From Eretmocerus hayati (lineage: Eukaryota > Arthropoda > Insecta > Hymenoptera > Aphelinidae), in the NCBI GenBank assembly GCA_029851415.1, contig CM056741.1:145688522-145752521 (forward strand): DNA of 64,000 nt. The letters are read 5' to 3'. A program made the position numbers and the translations under genes. This document shows positions 47,573 through 58,714 of the stretch, piece after piece. Positions within the stretch are counted from its first letter, which is position 1. The number at the start of each line of letters is the position of its first letter. The notes below the pieces were generated by a model. That model ran no database searches. It saw only the letters and a program-made list of their open reading frames with translations, and was not told where the DNA came from.

Positions 47573-47933
47573 GGCGGGACTCGAACACCCGCTTTCCCAA
47601 AATCTCGCGTTTCGGGCCTTCAATCGATTAATTACCTAAAAAATCCTCAAAGGCAAAATTGCATTCAAACGAGAATTGAAAGAGCACCGATTGAATTCAC
47701 AATTGAGAATGTGGGTTGTGAAAAATCATCACTTGAGCTGAGTATTGAAATGAATAACTGAGGGAACCCATCTATCTACAATAGATTCAGATCAGAGACG
47801 AACAATTCGGAGAAGAGCCGTACAGTACAAAGTTCATCTTTTCCGTAAGATTTTTTCCAATACCATGTATATATGTGTGTGTATGTATGTATAATTGTAT
47901 ATAAACACATCTATTTAGATATGTTATTGATAA

Positions 47934-48861
47934 ATTGAGGGGGTGGGTGGAAAAAGGGCGTAACCGCCATTATGCCCTTCTTCCGAACGTCGCTTTTTTT
48001 TGAGCCCTTATACCAAGATCTACCACCCCCCGAAATCCGTTTTTCGTAGGACCCCAAAAACCGTCTGGCAGATGAAAGGGCGCAACCGCCATCATGCCCT
48101 ACCATCTGCACGATAAAATGGGTGAAGTGCAATGATAGAATGTTAAAAGAGCGTAACTGCTGTGATAACATTTCAAAATCAGGGCTTAATTTTTTGCTTA
48201 GCCCAACTGGATTTGGAAAAAGGGCTTAAGTACCTGACTGAAGAGATTTAATAGGGCGTAATTACTCTGTAACAGGGCGTAAGTGAGGGCGGATCTGGAA
48301 AAAGGGCCTAATTACCGAGGAAAAATTTTATAAAAATTCTCCAGAGCTTGGAAACGCTTTTCCACCTTATATAACGATGAAAACATGTTGTTCTACCTTC
48401 AAATTAAGTGTTTTTACCTCTCGCTAGTGAAAAAAATTCCTCATAATATTCACACGACTGATGGAAGCTTTTCGTGTCCATAGAACCGTGGAGCATGAAT
48501 CGAACCACCCTCTAGCAATCAGATATCTTTCAAAAAATGCCCAGGAACAGTATCAAAAAATTTGGAGACGATTGGACTTGGTTGCGAGATTTAATTCCAC
48601 TCTTTGTGAGGAAGAAAGACCGAAATTCGACCCTGTATTCGGAAAAAGGGCGTAATTGCATTTTTTGAAATTGCTGAAAAAAGCTGAAATTCTAATTTCA
48701 TCCCCCGGCTCGGGTTGGTCCATTTCGAGAATCCTACTTTCTTCGAAATAAGTCAGCTCAACTCGTCCAATTATGTCTGTAGCGGTTACTATCAAGTTTT
48801 TATTGATCTTCTCAAAATGACTGTTTTGCAGTTACGCCCTTTTTCCACCCACCCCCTCAAT
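47934..48861. mobile_element. Nested element with ATTGAGGG ends, right-arm copy
   Basis: This is the inverted counterpart of the element at 41285-42240, with the same terminal repeats and an identical 64-codon internal frame. It is 28 bp shorter through small indels. Confidence 0.65.
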
Positions 48862-49717
48862 TGTTAATGATAATTTTATTGGAAATTTTTGATTTTTTTC
48901 GATCTTCTTGAAGTGGAATAATATGAATTGATCATCATGCGATAGAGTGAGTTATAAAACATGTCTCTCTATTTGTTGAGAGGATCTAAAAGGAATGGCT
49001 TGCTCAAAATCAGCGCGGATCGCATCATAAAAATTTAAATCGCACTATTCGATCGAGATTCACTCACTCAGCATAGAATATTGGTCATGAATTTTGGTGT
49101 TCGAATTTTCGATCGCGGCTTTATCCTTGGCGATTCAATTACACGCGTAATTTCTCCAGGTACAGTCATTTTAAGGTTAACAATACTATACCAGGTACAA
49201 AGACTAAAATACAATATTAAATATTCATCAACCTCTCAAAACTCTACATCTACATCTTGAATCGAAAGAATACAAACGATTCAAATTTTGAGGTTTGGCG
49301 CGCGGAGAACGATCGATGAATGCGAAACAAGTGAATGTGAAAACTACACAAACTACAAGAACGATTTCGTGCTCTGAACTTGGCTGCGAGGTGCGCCTGT
49401 CCATTTTCTCCGCCAACGCTGGCTGCCAACTATAGTGACCATTTATATACGGTGATTTGAATCGGGCGCGGGTCTTATACCATATTCGTCAGTTATCTAC
49501 TTTATCAACATATCACCTCGTTACAGTTTGATACATTCGAATTATAATTTGTATAATAATAATACAATCCATATAATTATATATAAGCACTCATTTATTT
49601 AACAATAATTATATTATTATTATAACGTTATAATACGTCTCCTCTGCCAAGGGATGAGCAAATCTCAAAAATTTCCATCGGAATCTATTATCTATACGTA
49701 ATAACGCTTGAATTTTT

Positions 49718-50020
49718 AAGGTTTATTCGATTATGTGGTTCGGAGCGTTCGGAGCGCCCGGAGCGCTCCGAGCGATCCCAACCGAACGCATATTCGGCAA
49801 TAGCTTGTTCCGCTTCCGAGCGCTCCGAACGCTCCGTCCAAGAATTGTGGCCGCGGAGAGGGGAGGCAGTCTGTTTCCAATGCTGTAGACGATTCCTCCC
49901 CTCTCCGAGACTACAAATCTTGGGCGGAGCGTTCGGAGCGCTCGGAGCGAAATATTGTCCGAATGTCCGTTCGGTTCGGAGCGCTCCGAACGCTCCGAAC
50001 TACATAATCGAATAAACCTT
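49718..50020. mobile_element. 303-bp foldback rich in TTCGGAGCG units
   Basis: AAGGTTTATTCGATTATGT at the left is mirrored by ACATAATCGAATAAACCTT at the right. Inside are repeated palindromic TTCGGAGCGCTCCGAA-like units, and further in GAGAGGGGAGG pairs with CCTCCCCTCTC. Left TTAA(GG) and right (CC)TTTAA flanks hint at a TTAA-type target, but with one extra T. No coding sequence is present. Confidence 0.75.
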
Positions 50021-51601
50021 TAATGGACCAGGGAGCCATCTTGATTGGAGTCAAGCCGAACAACTAATAAACCCAAGAGAACCTCTGAATTAATATTCAA
50101 ACTCACGCGGGAAAACTTTTTCAAAGGTGACAGTTATGCATATTGGTTGCATTTATTGCTTAGATGGCTTCATCTGACTTTTACTTAAAATCATTTTAGA
50201 ATAGGAAGTCCTTATTCGTTAGAACTTTTCTATTTGATGTTCAAGCCAAGCAACGTGTGACCTATTCATTTTCATAAAATCAATTAAGGCCTCGTTAAAC
50301 GCTATTCATGTGTACGTCATGCTTTCTCGAAACATAACCCGTGCGTTCTGCGATTTAATTAACACTTTGTTGATGTATTTTATCGGATACCATATATCTT
50401 CATCAGGTGAACAATATCAATTCCAGACAGGTTACCGTTCTAGCCAAGGGATTTCAAAGAATCGATTGAGGTTTTTGAAATACGCGATACTAGATAAAAA
50501 ATTAGCCCCCCCCCCCCGCCAGCCGCTCCTTGGTAGGAGATACTTCATTCGAGCAAAGCCTATAGGGCCCTCATCGCGATTCAACGCAAGATCACGTTCG
50601 TCAAGCAGAAAATTATTAAATACATCAGCTACCTTTATGAATGCTCAAGTGAATATTCCTGTTTACAGTAAAATACACAATAACATATGGAAAAAATCAT
50701 GTCGTTATGAAACAGAAACAGCTCAAAAGAATACGGCGTGACGCGGAAACTGCGTGTTTCCGCGTCTCGCCGTAACATGAGTTGAACTTGGAGTGTCCCA
50801 AAGTTAGCCCACCTAAGGTTTTGTAAAAAGTGTTTTGCTTCTATGATCGTATCTTCGAATAGAATCCTCGAATCGAGCTCTAGTTCACGCCTATCAAAAG
50901 CTAAGATTTCAAGCTTTCGATTGGCCATCGGCTGAAGTGGGTTTTGTCGTAATCTCCCCGAGCTTCACGAAAAACAATCACAAAAAAAGTGTCCCAAAGT
51001 TACCCCAATTGACGGTATGTTAAATTCAGGACAGACATGGATTCTCAGTTCTCACAGAGCAACGTCACAATCAGCTCCTTCTCTCAAGTTTGATGAATTC
51101 AACACAGAATTGACTCAGCTGTCTCTTGCCACTGCATCTGCAATCAGATGATGATTATAAATAGAAACATTGCTAAGTGCAGCAAAAGTAAGAAGTCATT
51201 TATACTTTATCTAATCATCTAATCAATAAAATAATATACATATCATAGCTAATATAATTTGTAAAAAATACAAATATTAGTTATAATACAAATCAAAGTT
51301 CCCGGAAAAGTCAAAATACCTACAATTAGTAGTTTCTAGCTATTCTTTCCATAAAGATTTATAATCTTTGTCATTCCAGAGGGTTAAAAAGTGGACGGAA
51401 TTGGTTCGAGGTTGGTAGAACTGATTCACCTTCGTTCCGTTGCTCCGTTCCTTGTTCAAATTCTCGTCTTTCTTTCCTCAAAAATCATCATGCATGAACG
51501 TATGAACGTGCCCTTATCCTATTCCTGCATTCTCCGCGAGTAGCGCACGCGCAGCTGGCAGCTGGTGGTCCTGATTGGCGGCTGCACAAACACAACCCAA
51601 C
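50021..51601. other. Intergenic stretch upstream of the MATH-BTB gene
   Basis: It contains a run of 12 C at 50506-50517 and a strong hairpin at 50732-50774. An open frame at 50310-50741 is interrupted in character by the C-tract and not recognised. The part at 51520-51600 is CG-richer and may hold the promoter of the MATH-BTB gene. Confidence 0.35.
50732..50774. repeat. Strong hairpin TACGGCGTGACGCGGAAAC and inverse
   Basis: TACGGCG(T)GACGCGGAAAC pairs with GTTTCCGCGTC(T)CGCCGTA around a 5-base loop; the only imperfection is one mismatch. Confidence 0.8.
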
Positions 51602-51663
51602 ATGGCGTCTTCAGAAAAGTATACAGTGTATTTGCCAAGCTCTGGTCGCAATAAATTGCAAAG
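51602..51663 (+). other. Candidate first exon (start codon to splice donor)
   Basis: An ATG in excellent context (CCAACATGGCG) opens 20 codons (MASSEKYTVYLPS...) that end at a good donor, AAG|GTGGGTG. Upstream DNA is CG-rich. It could be the 5' exon of the MATH-BTB transcript, but no acceptor just before 53398 is in the right phase to join the two frames directly. It would then act as an untranslated leader or upstream ORF. It could also belong to another product. Confidence 0.3.
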
Positions 51664-53397
51664 GTGGGTGTATTACACACAAGAGATAATTCATATATGA
51701 TAATTAGTGTTGGTACTTACTTGAAACTAATTCTGCGTGCTTAGACTAGAGAATCTGCAAGTTGGTGCTCTTTCTATTTGAGGATTGAGCAATTGTGAGG
51801 TCCGGTTTTCGTTATCTCTGATAATTTGTGAACGATGGTCGGACACCATGTAGTTCTCACAGTGGATACCCAATGAAAATCGAGTTGTGCTTAACTCGAT
51901 GTGGTTTTTCTACGCTTTTATTAAACTTTTTTGGGGAATTTGGCAAGGCAGAGAGGTAGATTGTCGATCGCTTCTCGTGATTCAGCCACTCACCATCACC
52001 ATTCTATTTAGAAGTTGACAAGCAAGTTATACTGTCTTGACTGGCTTGAAAGATTTGGCGCAAGTATGCGTTTCAGTGCAAAATCATCTCGCTAGCCATG
52101 TACTACATCCAAGGAAGTAGATATTCACTGTAGGGGTTTCTTAAAGTGGCCGGTGAAAAAAGCAACAAGCTCGGCAACAAGGCTGGTCTTATGACTTATT
52201 CTGTGATTGGAAAAAGAATCTTAAATTGGTGCGGTCGTAGCTAGCAAGATGGTGAATGTGCAGTGTAGTATTAGAGCTATTGTGCAAGTAATTTGAGAAA
52301 AAGAATGATCGTGCAAGGAGTTGGGTGGGGATCTTCATGAGACAATTATGAACATCTGTGAATCTTCCACTTGTACGAGCTGCTGCATCAACACTTGTAT
52401 GTCAGTCTATACTAGTCTGATGGTGCTGAGGTATACATTGGGAGAATTGCTCATCATGTTGTTGGTTGCCATTATGATTCAGAACCATTTGTTTATTGTG
52501 AATTAACGCCAAAATAGGAATAGATAGGAGTGTAATTAAATATTTCACTATCAGCTTGTAAAATAATGATACGCCTGTATAATCTGATAACAGAGTATCG
52601 CCTCCAAGTAGTTGCATGAAAATTGTAATCATATATTCAAAACATTTAGGATTAATTTTATACATCTCCATCACAATGACCACTGGACACTTTCTTCATC
52701 ACTGATGCTGTTAATATTGGTTCCATCAACTAAAGCCATGAACACTATGATGAATCAATCCCCATCTTACTTTATCAAACCAAAAACTCAGAACTGCTGT
52801 TGAGAGAGCTGACACAAGTACATTGTACTATAAGCCCCATTTACGGCAAATCTTATCAGTCAATCAAGAAATGACAAATTCCAAGTACACTCACAACAAA
52901 AGTATTTCGCAACGAGAACTATGCACTACTCAGCTCCTTGAGTGTTGACCAATCCTCTAGCACTCATATATAATAGGTTGCCATTCGATGAAATTTTACT
53001 ATCAAAATGGCAACCATTAAAAAAGTTGAATTTAGATTGTACATCACTGTAACTTCTCCCTTCTCCAAGCACAGAAGTATTTTATCTTATTCTGATTGTT
53101 TCTTTTATTAGTATTTTATTAATATTTTAGTAGTATTTTATCTTCCTTGTGGTATTGAAACCTTTGGAAGTTAGACCTTTACCAAGCTCTTATCTGCCTT
53201 CAATCATTTTTCAGATTATGCGAGAGACACACTATGGTATGGAACTAGCTCTCAAACTGCTCATAAGATCATCGATAACATTTTGTATGGATCCTTAATC
53301 TGTCACCAGTAGTTGAAACCCTTGTGACTGGTTTTGCTGGGCAACTGAATTTCTGAAATCCTTGGTGCAGCTTGTTCTTGATCCAGTGGTAATCATA
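51664..53397. other. Probable intron/leader region before the MATH-BTB coding exon
   Basis: AT-rich, with no recognised repeat. Candidate acceptors end at 53214 (CATTTTTCAG) and 53370 (CTTGGTGCAG). The main frame has an in-frame stop at 53314-53316. Confidence 0.35.
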
Positions 53398-56300
53398 ATG
53401 CGAACCAAACAGGTGGCTAGGAGACAAACAGGTGGCAAAAAACTGAAAGAGAGGGACTATTTCACTGGAACACCGAATTTGCCGTTTTGGTGGACAGTTT
53501 ATTCCGGATATTTAAAGGACATGAAACCAGGACAAAATCTGACATCACCAATTTTCGAACGTCTTGACCAAAAGTTTCGAATGATACTGGATCCCAGTAA
53601 TGAATTAATTAAAAAGGCTCAGCTGAGTCTGCTTTTGCTAAGCAAGCCCGCTTCATCTTTTTCAATACGCATAAAGTTCAGCTTTACAAATTGTGAGCAA
53701 ATTCACACACCCGAGCCCGTGTCATTTGAGCACCTGTTGGGTAACGATTATAGCGAGCAGAGTACCACGTGTGCAGTATATTCTTTGGAAGGTCGATTTG
53801 ATAGCATTTGCTGCCAAATTGAGAAGATCGATACTTTCACAGCTAATTCAGCATTTACGATAAGTGATGCTCCGCCGAGTAAGAAACCCTTATTAATTTT
53901 GGACAATGAAGAGTTGGGTCCAACTTTTGACTCTCCGTCTAAGGAATCATTCAAACCCGTGGAGGAAACTACAGTAAGCAGTAGTTCTATTTCTCCGATC
54001 GACAATAATATACCTTTGATGAACGGGTCACCGACAGTGCATGCTGAAAAATCAGAGCTCAAACAGATCCGCCGAAGTACGAGGAAATTGAAATCGTTGA
54101 CAAAATTTTCCTCTAAAACCTCGTCCCGCGCAAGTTTCGGAAAGTCTTCGGCTTCGTTGAGCGTACCGTCTCCTTGTGTGTCCACAGCGTCGACTGGCTC
54201 ATCAAATCTTTATCTAAAAGCGTGTAACGATATCGGAACTTTGTTGTTCAATGCAAAGTACAGTGATGTTGTGCTTGTGGTCAAAAATGATAACAGCTTC
54301 AGACGCCAAGCACACAAAGCTATTATATCATCTCGGAGCTCTGTCTTTTCAGAACTGTGTGAGAAGAATGACAAAGAAATAATACTCGATGATATCTCGT
54401 TCGAAATTCTGGAGAAATTGCTGATATTCATGTATAGTGGGGATGTTTGCGATCTACACAGCTGTGCCATGGATGTATTCCATGCTGCAGAAAAATATGC
54501 TCTTCCGGACCTCATGGAAGTGTGTGTTGAAAGTATGAAGAATAATCTTTCTTGTGAAACTGCAGCAGACACTCTGATAATTGCACATGAGAATAATTTG
54601 GAAGATCTAAAAGCAAGGACCATGGAATTCATCAATAGAAATGCGGCCCAAGTGATCAAAACTCATGGCTACCGGAAAATTTTGGAATCTTACATGGATT
54701 TGGTCGCCGACTTGTATCATTGCCTCATCTCCACCAGTAAGTTCTTGACTATTATTACTTTAATTTTATCATCCTGATTGGATGTTCCAAACGCAGAATT
54801 CAATCTCGAGAAGGAATGCATGATAATTTGATGCTTTTTTGAAATCCAAAATACGCACTGTTTTTGGTGCTTCAAACGCTCAGACTATAGGCCTCAAGTT
54901 CACATCCAGCGCGACCTCGGAAGATAACGACAGACACTGTTAATGCAGAGATCATTGCATCAAGGTTTGATTGATATCAGGCAAATCATCTCAAGTTTGT
55001 ATATGAATCACTTTTGCATTTCTCACCAGAATGATTTTAATAATAAGGTTTCAAATGGAGTGATTTTGCTATCATAGGTCTTGACAAGCTTTGCATTTAA
55101 CTCTTAGAACGGAACTTGAGTCTCAACTTGAATGAGTCGAATTGAAATCGCTAGCCCGTTTCTCCAAGAATAAAATTATGGCAAAGTTTTAGCTAGAGCT
55201 ACGTAGGTCTGAGAAAAATGAATAAATTGATGGAAAATAGAGGTTCTAGTACGATTGCTACTGAAATCGATATTGTCACGTAGGAGTTCATGGAAGATTT
55301 GAACCCGAGATCTTTGGCTCCACGAAATCTGTATATGTCTAGGAAACTTAGCGTCCGAATGACTGGACCACGACCGCCCATCTTCCGTCGTCTCATCGGC
55401 TCACATCTTCAGAGATAGAATCCGAAGATGCTCGCGTTGCACTTATCCGCGCCCGGTGCGTAGTGACGTATTTCATAAACCTCCCCTTACGAACAGCGTT
55501 AAGATAATAGGAATCGCAAAAGTTTTCCATGACATTCCACATGTAAATGAGAATCCAATATCCATCGAGGTATGCATACTCGATCATAATTTTTTTCAGT
55601 ATGATGACAGCTACAGATAAGTACTGTTCGCAGGCTGTCACGGGTTTTCAGGGAACTTTGATATAGATCTGCACATAAATAGTACATTCCGTCATTGAAA
55701 TCTACTACAAGGTCATATATGGCTCCGAATTCTCTCGCGAAAATCATGACTTATGAAGTTCCATAGACACCTATGAAAATCTACAAAACTCCATTTTCTT
55801 TCAAAGATGTTAGGATGTGATAATGAGAAAGTGCATGTGATCGTACACGAGGATAGTGTTTTCGCTTTTACGTCGGGACATCCATACCGACGGTTTGGGC
55901 CACTAGAATGAATCGCAAGTCGTGCGTCGGGCCATGTCGTGGTGTGTTGTAGCGTGAGAATTACGTCGTCGTGGGTTGTCTTTCATCACCCTAATGGATA
56001 GTTGGAAGGATATCGCCTATTTTACTTCACCTTCCAGTTCGCAACAAAGTTCAAGTGTGGGTCCATGAGTGATTTTGATATTGGTTTTATACGTGGTTAT
56101 TTGCATTCCACAAACCTTCGTCGAGTTTGACATGTCTTATTACTCAGATTGACGTAGGGGATTTCATATTGATTTATTTAATGTCTTACGAACGACTGCG
56201 ATCATGGATATTATAGTTGGAACAGAAAGATTCGAGAGTGATGACCCAACGAATCAAAATTTTATATTATTCTCTGTCTCACCCCACATCCTGCAAGGTG

Positions 56301-56881
56301 TTGGTATGTCAATCAGACTAGGGTGTCAGAAGCAAATTATATTTACGATGTGCGTCGACTTCAACGTTGGAGGAAAAATCATCACTTGCTACTGACACCA
56401 AAAATTCCGGTTGATTTTCTGTCATTTCTTGATGCTATCAATCAAATCGATAGCAATTAGAAGGGTGAAGAAGAAAGTGAGCCGCAGTTTATATGAGCTT
56501 TGGCTGCGCGTGTATAGCCCGTTTTTGGGTTGTGTCCTTGTGAAGTGAGCTTGGAAATTTCTTTTCAAATTTTTCCAATATCTCAGCAGCAAACTTTTGA
56601 AGAGTAAATGTTCAGTAAGCTGGCGTTATAACGATCTGGACCATTGAGAAAAAGTCAAAGAGGAACGCTCTCTTTTTAGAACGTTGCAAGTGCTCAAAAG
56701 TCAAAGTACTGTCTCGGCTCACTTTTTTCACCGTTGGAAATGATTTTACCATAATTTATCATAAATTTGCTAATATGACTTGTGTGAGAAAAAACTCGAT
56801 AACTTTGGAAATACGTATTTTTCAATTTCAGATAACCAAGTTCATGGAGGGTCTACTGGAGCAAGCAATACTAGGAGTTGA
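53398..56881 (+). CDS. MATH-BTB (SPOP-like) protein with a histone H3-tail-like N-terminus, ~462 aa, two coding exons
   Basis: Coding segments are 53398-54736 and, by inferred splicing, 56832-56881 (donor CCA|GTAAGT; acceptor TTTCAATTTCAG; the junction keeps frame and adds 15 codons before TGA). Without splicing the frame would end at 54777. Residues 2-14 read RTKQVARRQTGGK, close to the H3 tail. Residues ~20-145 look like a divergent MATH fold (PFWWTVYSGYLKDM, FSIRIKFSFTN). Residues ~150-270 are a Ser/Thr-rich linker with a basic patch (RRSTRKLKSL). Residues ~275-380 are a clear BTB/POZ domain (YSDVVLVV, AHKAIISSRSSVF, LLIFMYSGDV, AAEKYALPDL) followed by a BACK-like segment. MATH-BTB proteins such as SPOP and fly roadkill are Cullin-3 substrate receptors, often nuclear. 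That role is inferred. The ATG at 53398 is the first in the frame after the stop at 53314; in-phase upstream exons through other acceptors cannot be excluded. Confidence 0.78.
54737..56831 (+). other. Predicted intron of the MATH-BTB gene
   Basis: 2,095 nt from GTAAGT to TTTCAG. No other exon or transposon family of this window was recognised within it. A further strong donor (CATCAG|GTGAGT) at 56940 suggests that the following exon is 56832-56939, with another intron in the 3' UTR. Confidence 0.5.
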
Positions 56882-56939
56882 ACATGGATAAATATAACAT
56901 CTGTCAAAAACTAATTTCCATCGCATCAGGTGAGTAGTC

Positions 56940-57608
56940 GCACATCATTTAGACAAATATTTCATTCTGAAAAACCAAATTTCTATCGGTTTACAACGTT
57001 TAGTGAAACTCTTCTAGAATGAACAAGTCGATTCTCTCCCCTCCCCCCTGTAAAACATTATATATTTCGACAATTTTTGTCCTGTAACATGGATTTTCGC
57101 TTAGATTCTTATAGTTTTCTTAGGAACTACCCACCAGTACTACATTTCACATCGCCACTCAGCTTGTGATCGTCTAAATACTCCTTTCTAGCAATAAGCT
57201 TCACTGATGGGTCAATCTTACGAATCAGAGGAGGTTTTGGGAAGAGATGGAACATTAATTTGATGGGACCAGCAAGAGTATCAGTTTTTTCCACGTGCAT
57301 GCATTCATAAAAACATGTTCTGGAAAACTTATTCTCAGTATGAGAATACATACTTGCACGTTTTCACCATCCAGTCTTAAAATTTGCAACTTCTCATATC
57401 GTTACGGGCGTGATAGAACATGTATCAAACTATTTCTAGACAATTTATTGTATATTTTTTTCGTTAAGTTGTTATTTTTGTATAATTTACAATCACGCGA
57501 ATGCATACCTTGAGATTATGAAAGTGCATCATGCGAGGAAAATTATTATTTCAATCAAAAATAAAGTGAAAGTACATGAATGTACAGTAACGATACCAGG
57601 TCGTACTC
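56940..57608. other. Downstream region of the MATH-BTB gene
   Basis: Probably 3' UTR intron or intergenic sequence. No clear exon or polyadenylation signal could be assigned. Confidence 0.3.
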
Positions 57609-57940
57609 ACCAGCAGAGGTCATCACATCCGAATCACGAATTTGGCTGAAACTTTGAAAATAGTCTTCTTTTAGTGCCAAAAGATGAAACCCAAAATTAT
57701 AGACCCTAATGCTCAAATGTTTCCGAGCTACAGCCATGGAGATTCTAGCATTGCAGGTATACCTATATGCATAATTTTTAACATGGGCCTATATAGACAG
57801 TGCTAATGTTTTGGGACGTAGATCGAAAACTCTTGAGCGTTAGGGTCTATAATTTTGAGTTTCATCTTTTGGGACTAGAAGAAGACTATTTCCAAAGTTT
57901 CAGCCGCATCCGTGATCCGGATGTGATGATCTCTCCTGGT
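57609..57940. mobile_element. Foldback of the ACCAGGAGAG family, copy 2
   Basis: ACCAGCAGAGGTCATCACAT at the left and the inverse of ACCAGGAGAGATCATCACAT at the right. The interior 'gatgaaacccaaaattatagaccctaa' and 'aacatgggcctatat' segments match copy 1 at 43177. Confidence 0.8.
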
Positions 57941-58714
57941 CAATATAAGCTCATTTCTTAGACAGATCAATAGAAGAAAGGTCGCAAACTTATTTTCTGT
58001 GACAAAAACCCCAATTATTGATTCTTTTTTGATTCTTAATTCACAACGCCAGTACAACGACTATTTGTGAAGGGTTTCAGAACAGGAATGCAGATATTGT
58101 CACGATTGTACATATGTATTGAGATAAGTTCACCAAAATACCACTCAGTGTCGCTTTTGTTGACTATTTAATGACGCTTTGCATTCAGTGATCAAAAAAA
58201 TGTTTGTCAATAGTCAAGTGAGAATTCTCAATAACATGTTTGCACAGCCTTACAAAATTATACTAACCACCCAATCTCTCCTTTCAGTTATTAGTTACAG
58301 AATTGGTAATAAAGAGCATTTTTTCCTGAAGCGTCGAAGTTTTTTATTTTGGTATACAATAGTGGTATTTGAGGGACCACAACTGACATTCTTGAATACA
58401 AACAGCAGATTGAGTCCGTGCCAATTTTGATGACGTTGAATTCCGAAATGCCAGCCTGGTAAACAATCTTGTCTTGTGTACATCAAATATTTTACAACTC
58501 AATGATAAGATTCTCTCCTACCAACACGGGGCAAGACAAAATGAGCATCCGTTTATCTTTAAAAGCTTAAAAAATTTATTTGCTAAGACCCTCATACCTA
58601 TCAAGATGATATTATGAGATGCAAAAGGTCCAAGTTATATAAATACCAGCTACGTATATTTCTGCAGTTACTGACACACCCAACGACCTGCAATATTTTG
58701 GTTTTCGAATCTTA
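57941..58714. other. Unassigned stretch
   Basis: No gene or shared repeat was recognised; frames of up to 83 codons are unremarkable. Confidence 0.35.

Larger units (their letters stand above)
40722..49421. mobile_element. 8.7-kb palindromic transposon, hAT-like, with 8-bp TSD
   Basis: The ends read CAGCGTTGGCGGAGAAAATG and its exact inverse. The flanks carry the identical 8-bp repeat GCTGCCAA (40714-40721 and 49422-49429). The outer arms (about 40722-42610 and 47567-49421) are inverted copies at very high identity; the 64-codon frames at 41490-41684 (minus) and 48461-48655 (plus) are identical. Inner arms resume at about 43825-43990 and 46590-46745 and then continue into a minisatellite that is itself inverted. 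Segments unique to one side include the foldback at 43177 (left) and a tandem duplication at 46915 (right). CAG-starting ends with 8-bp duplications fit hAT (family knowledge; assignment is inference). No transposase is present. Confidence 0.85.
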
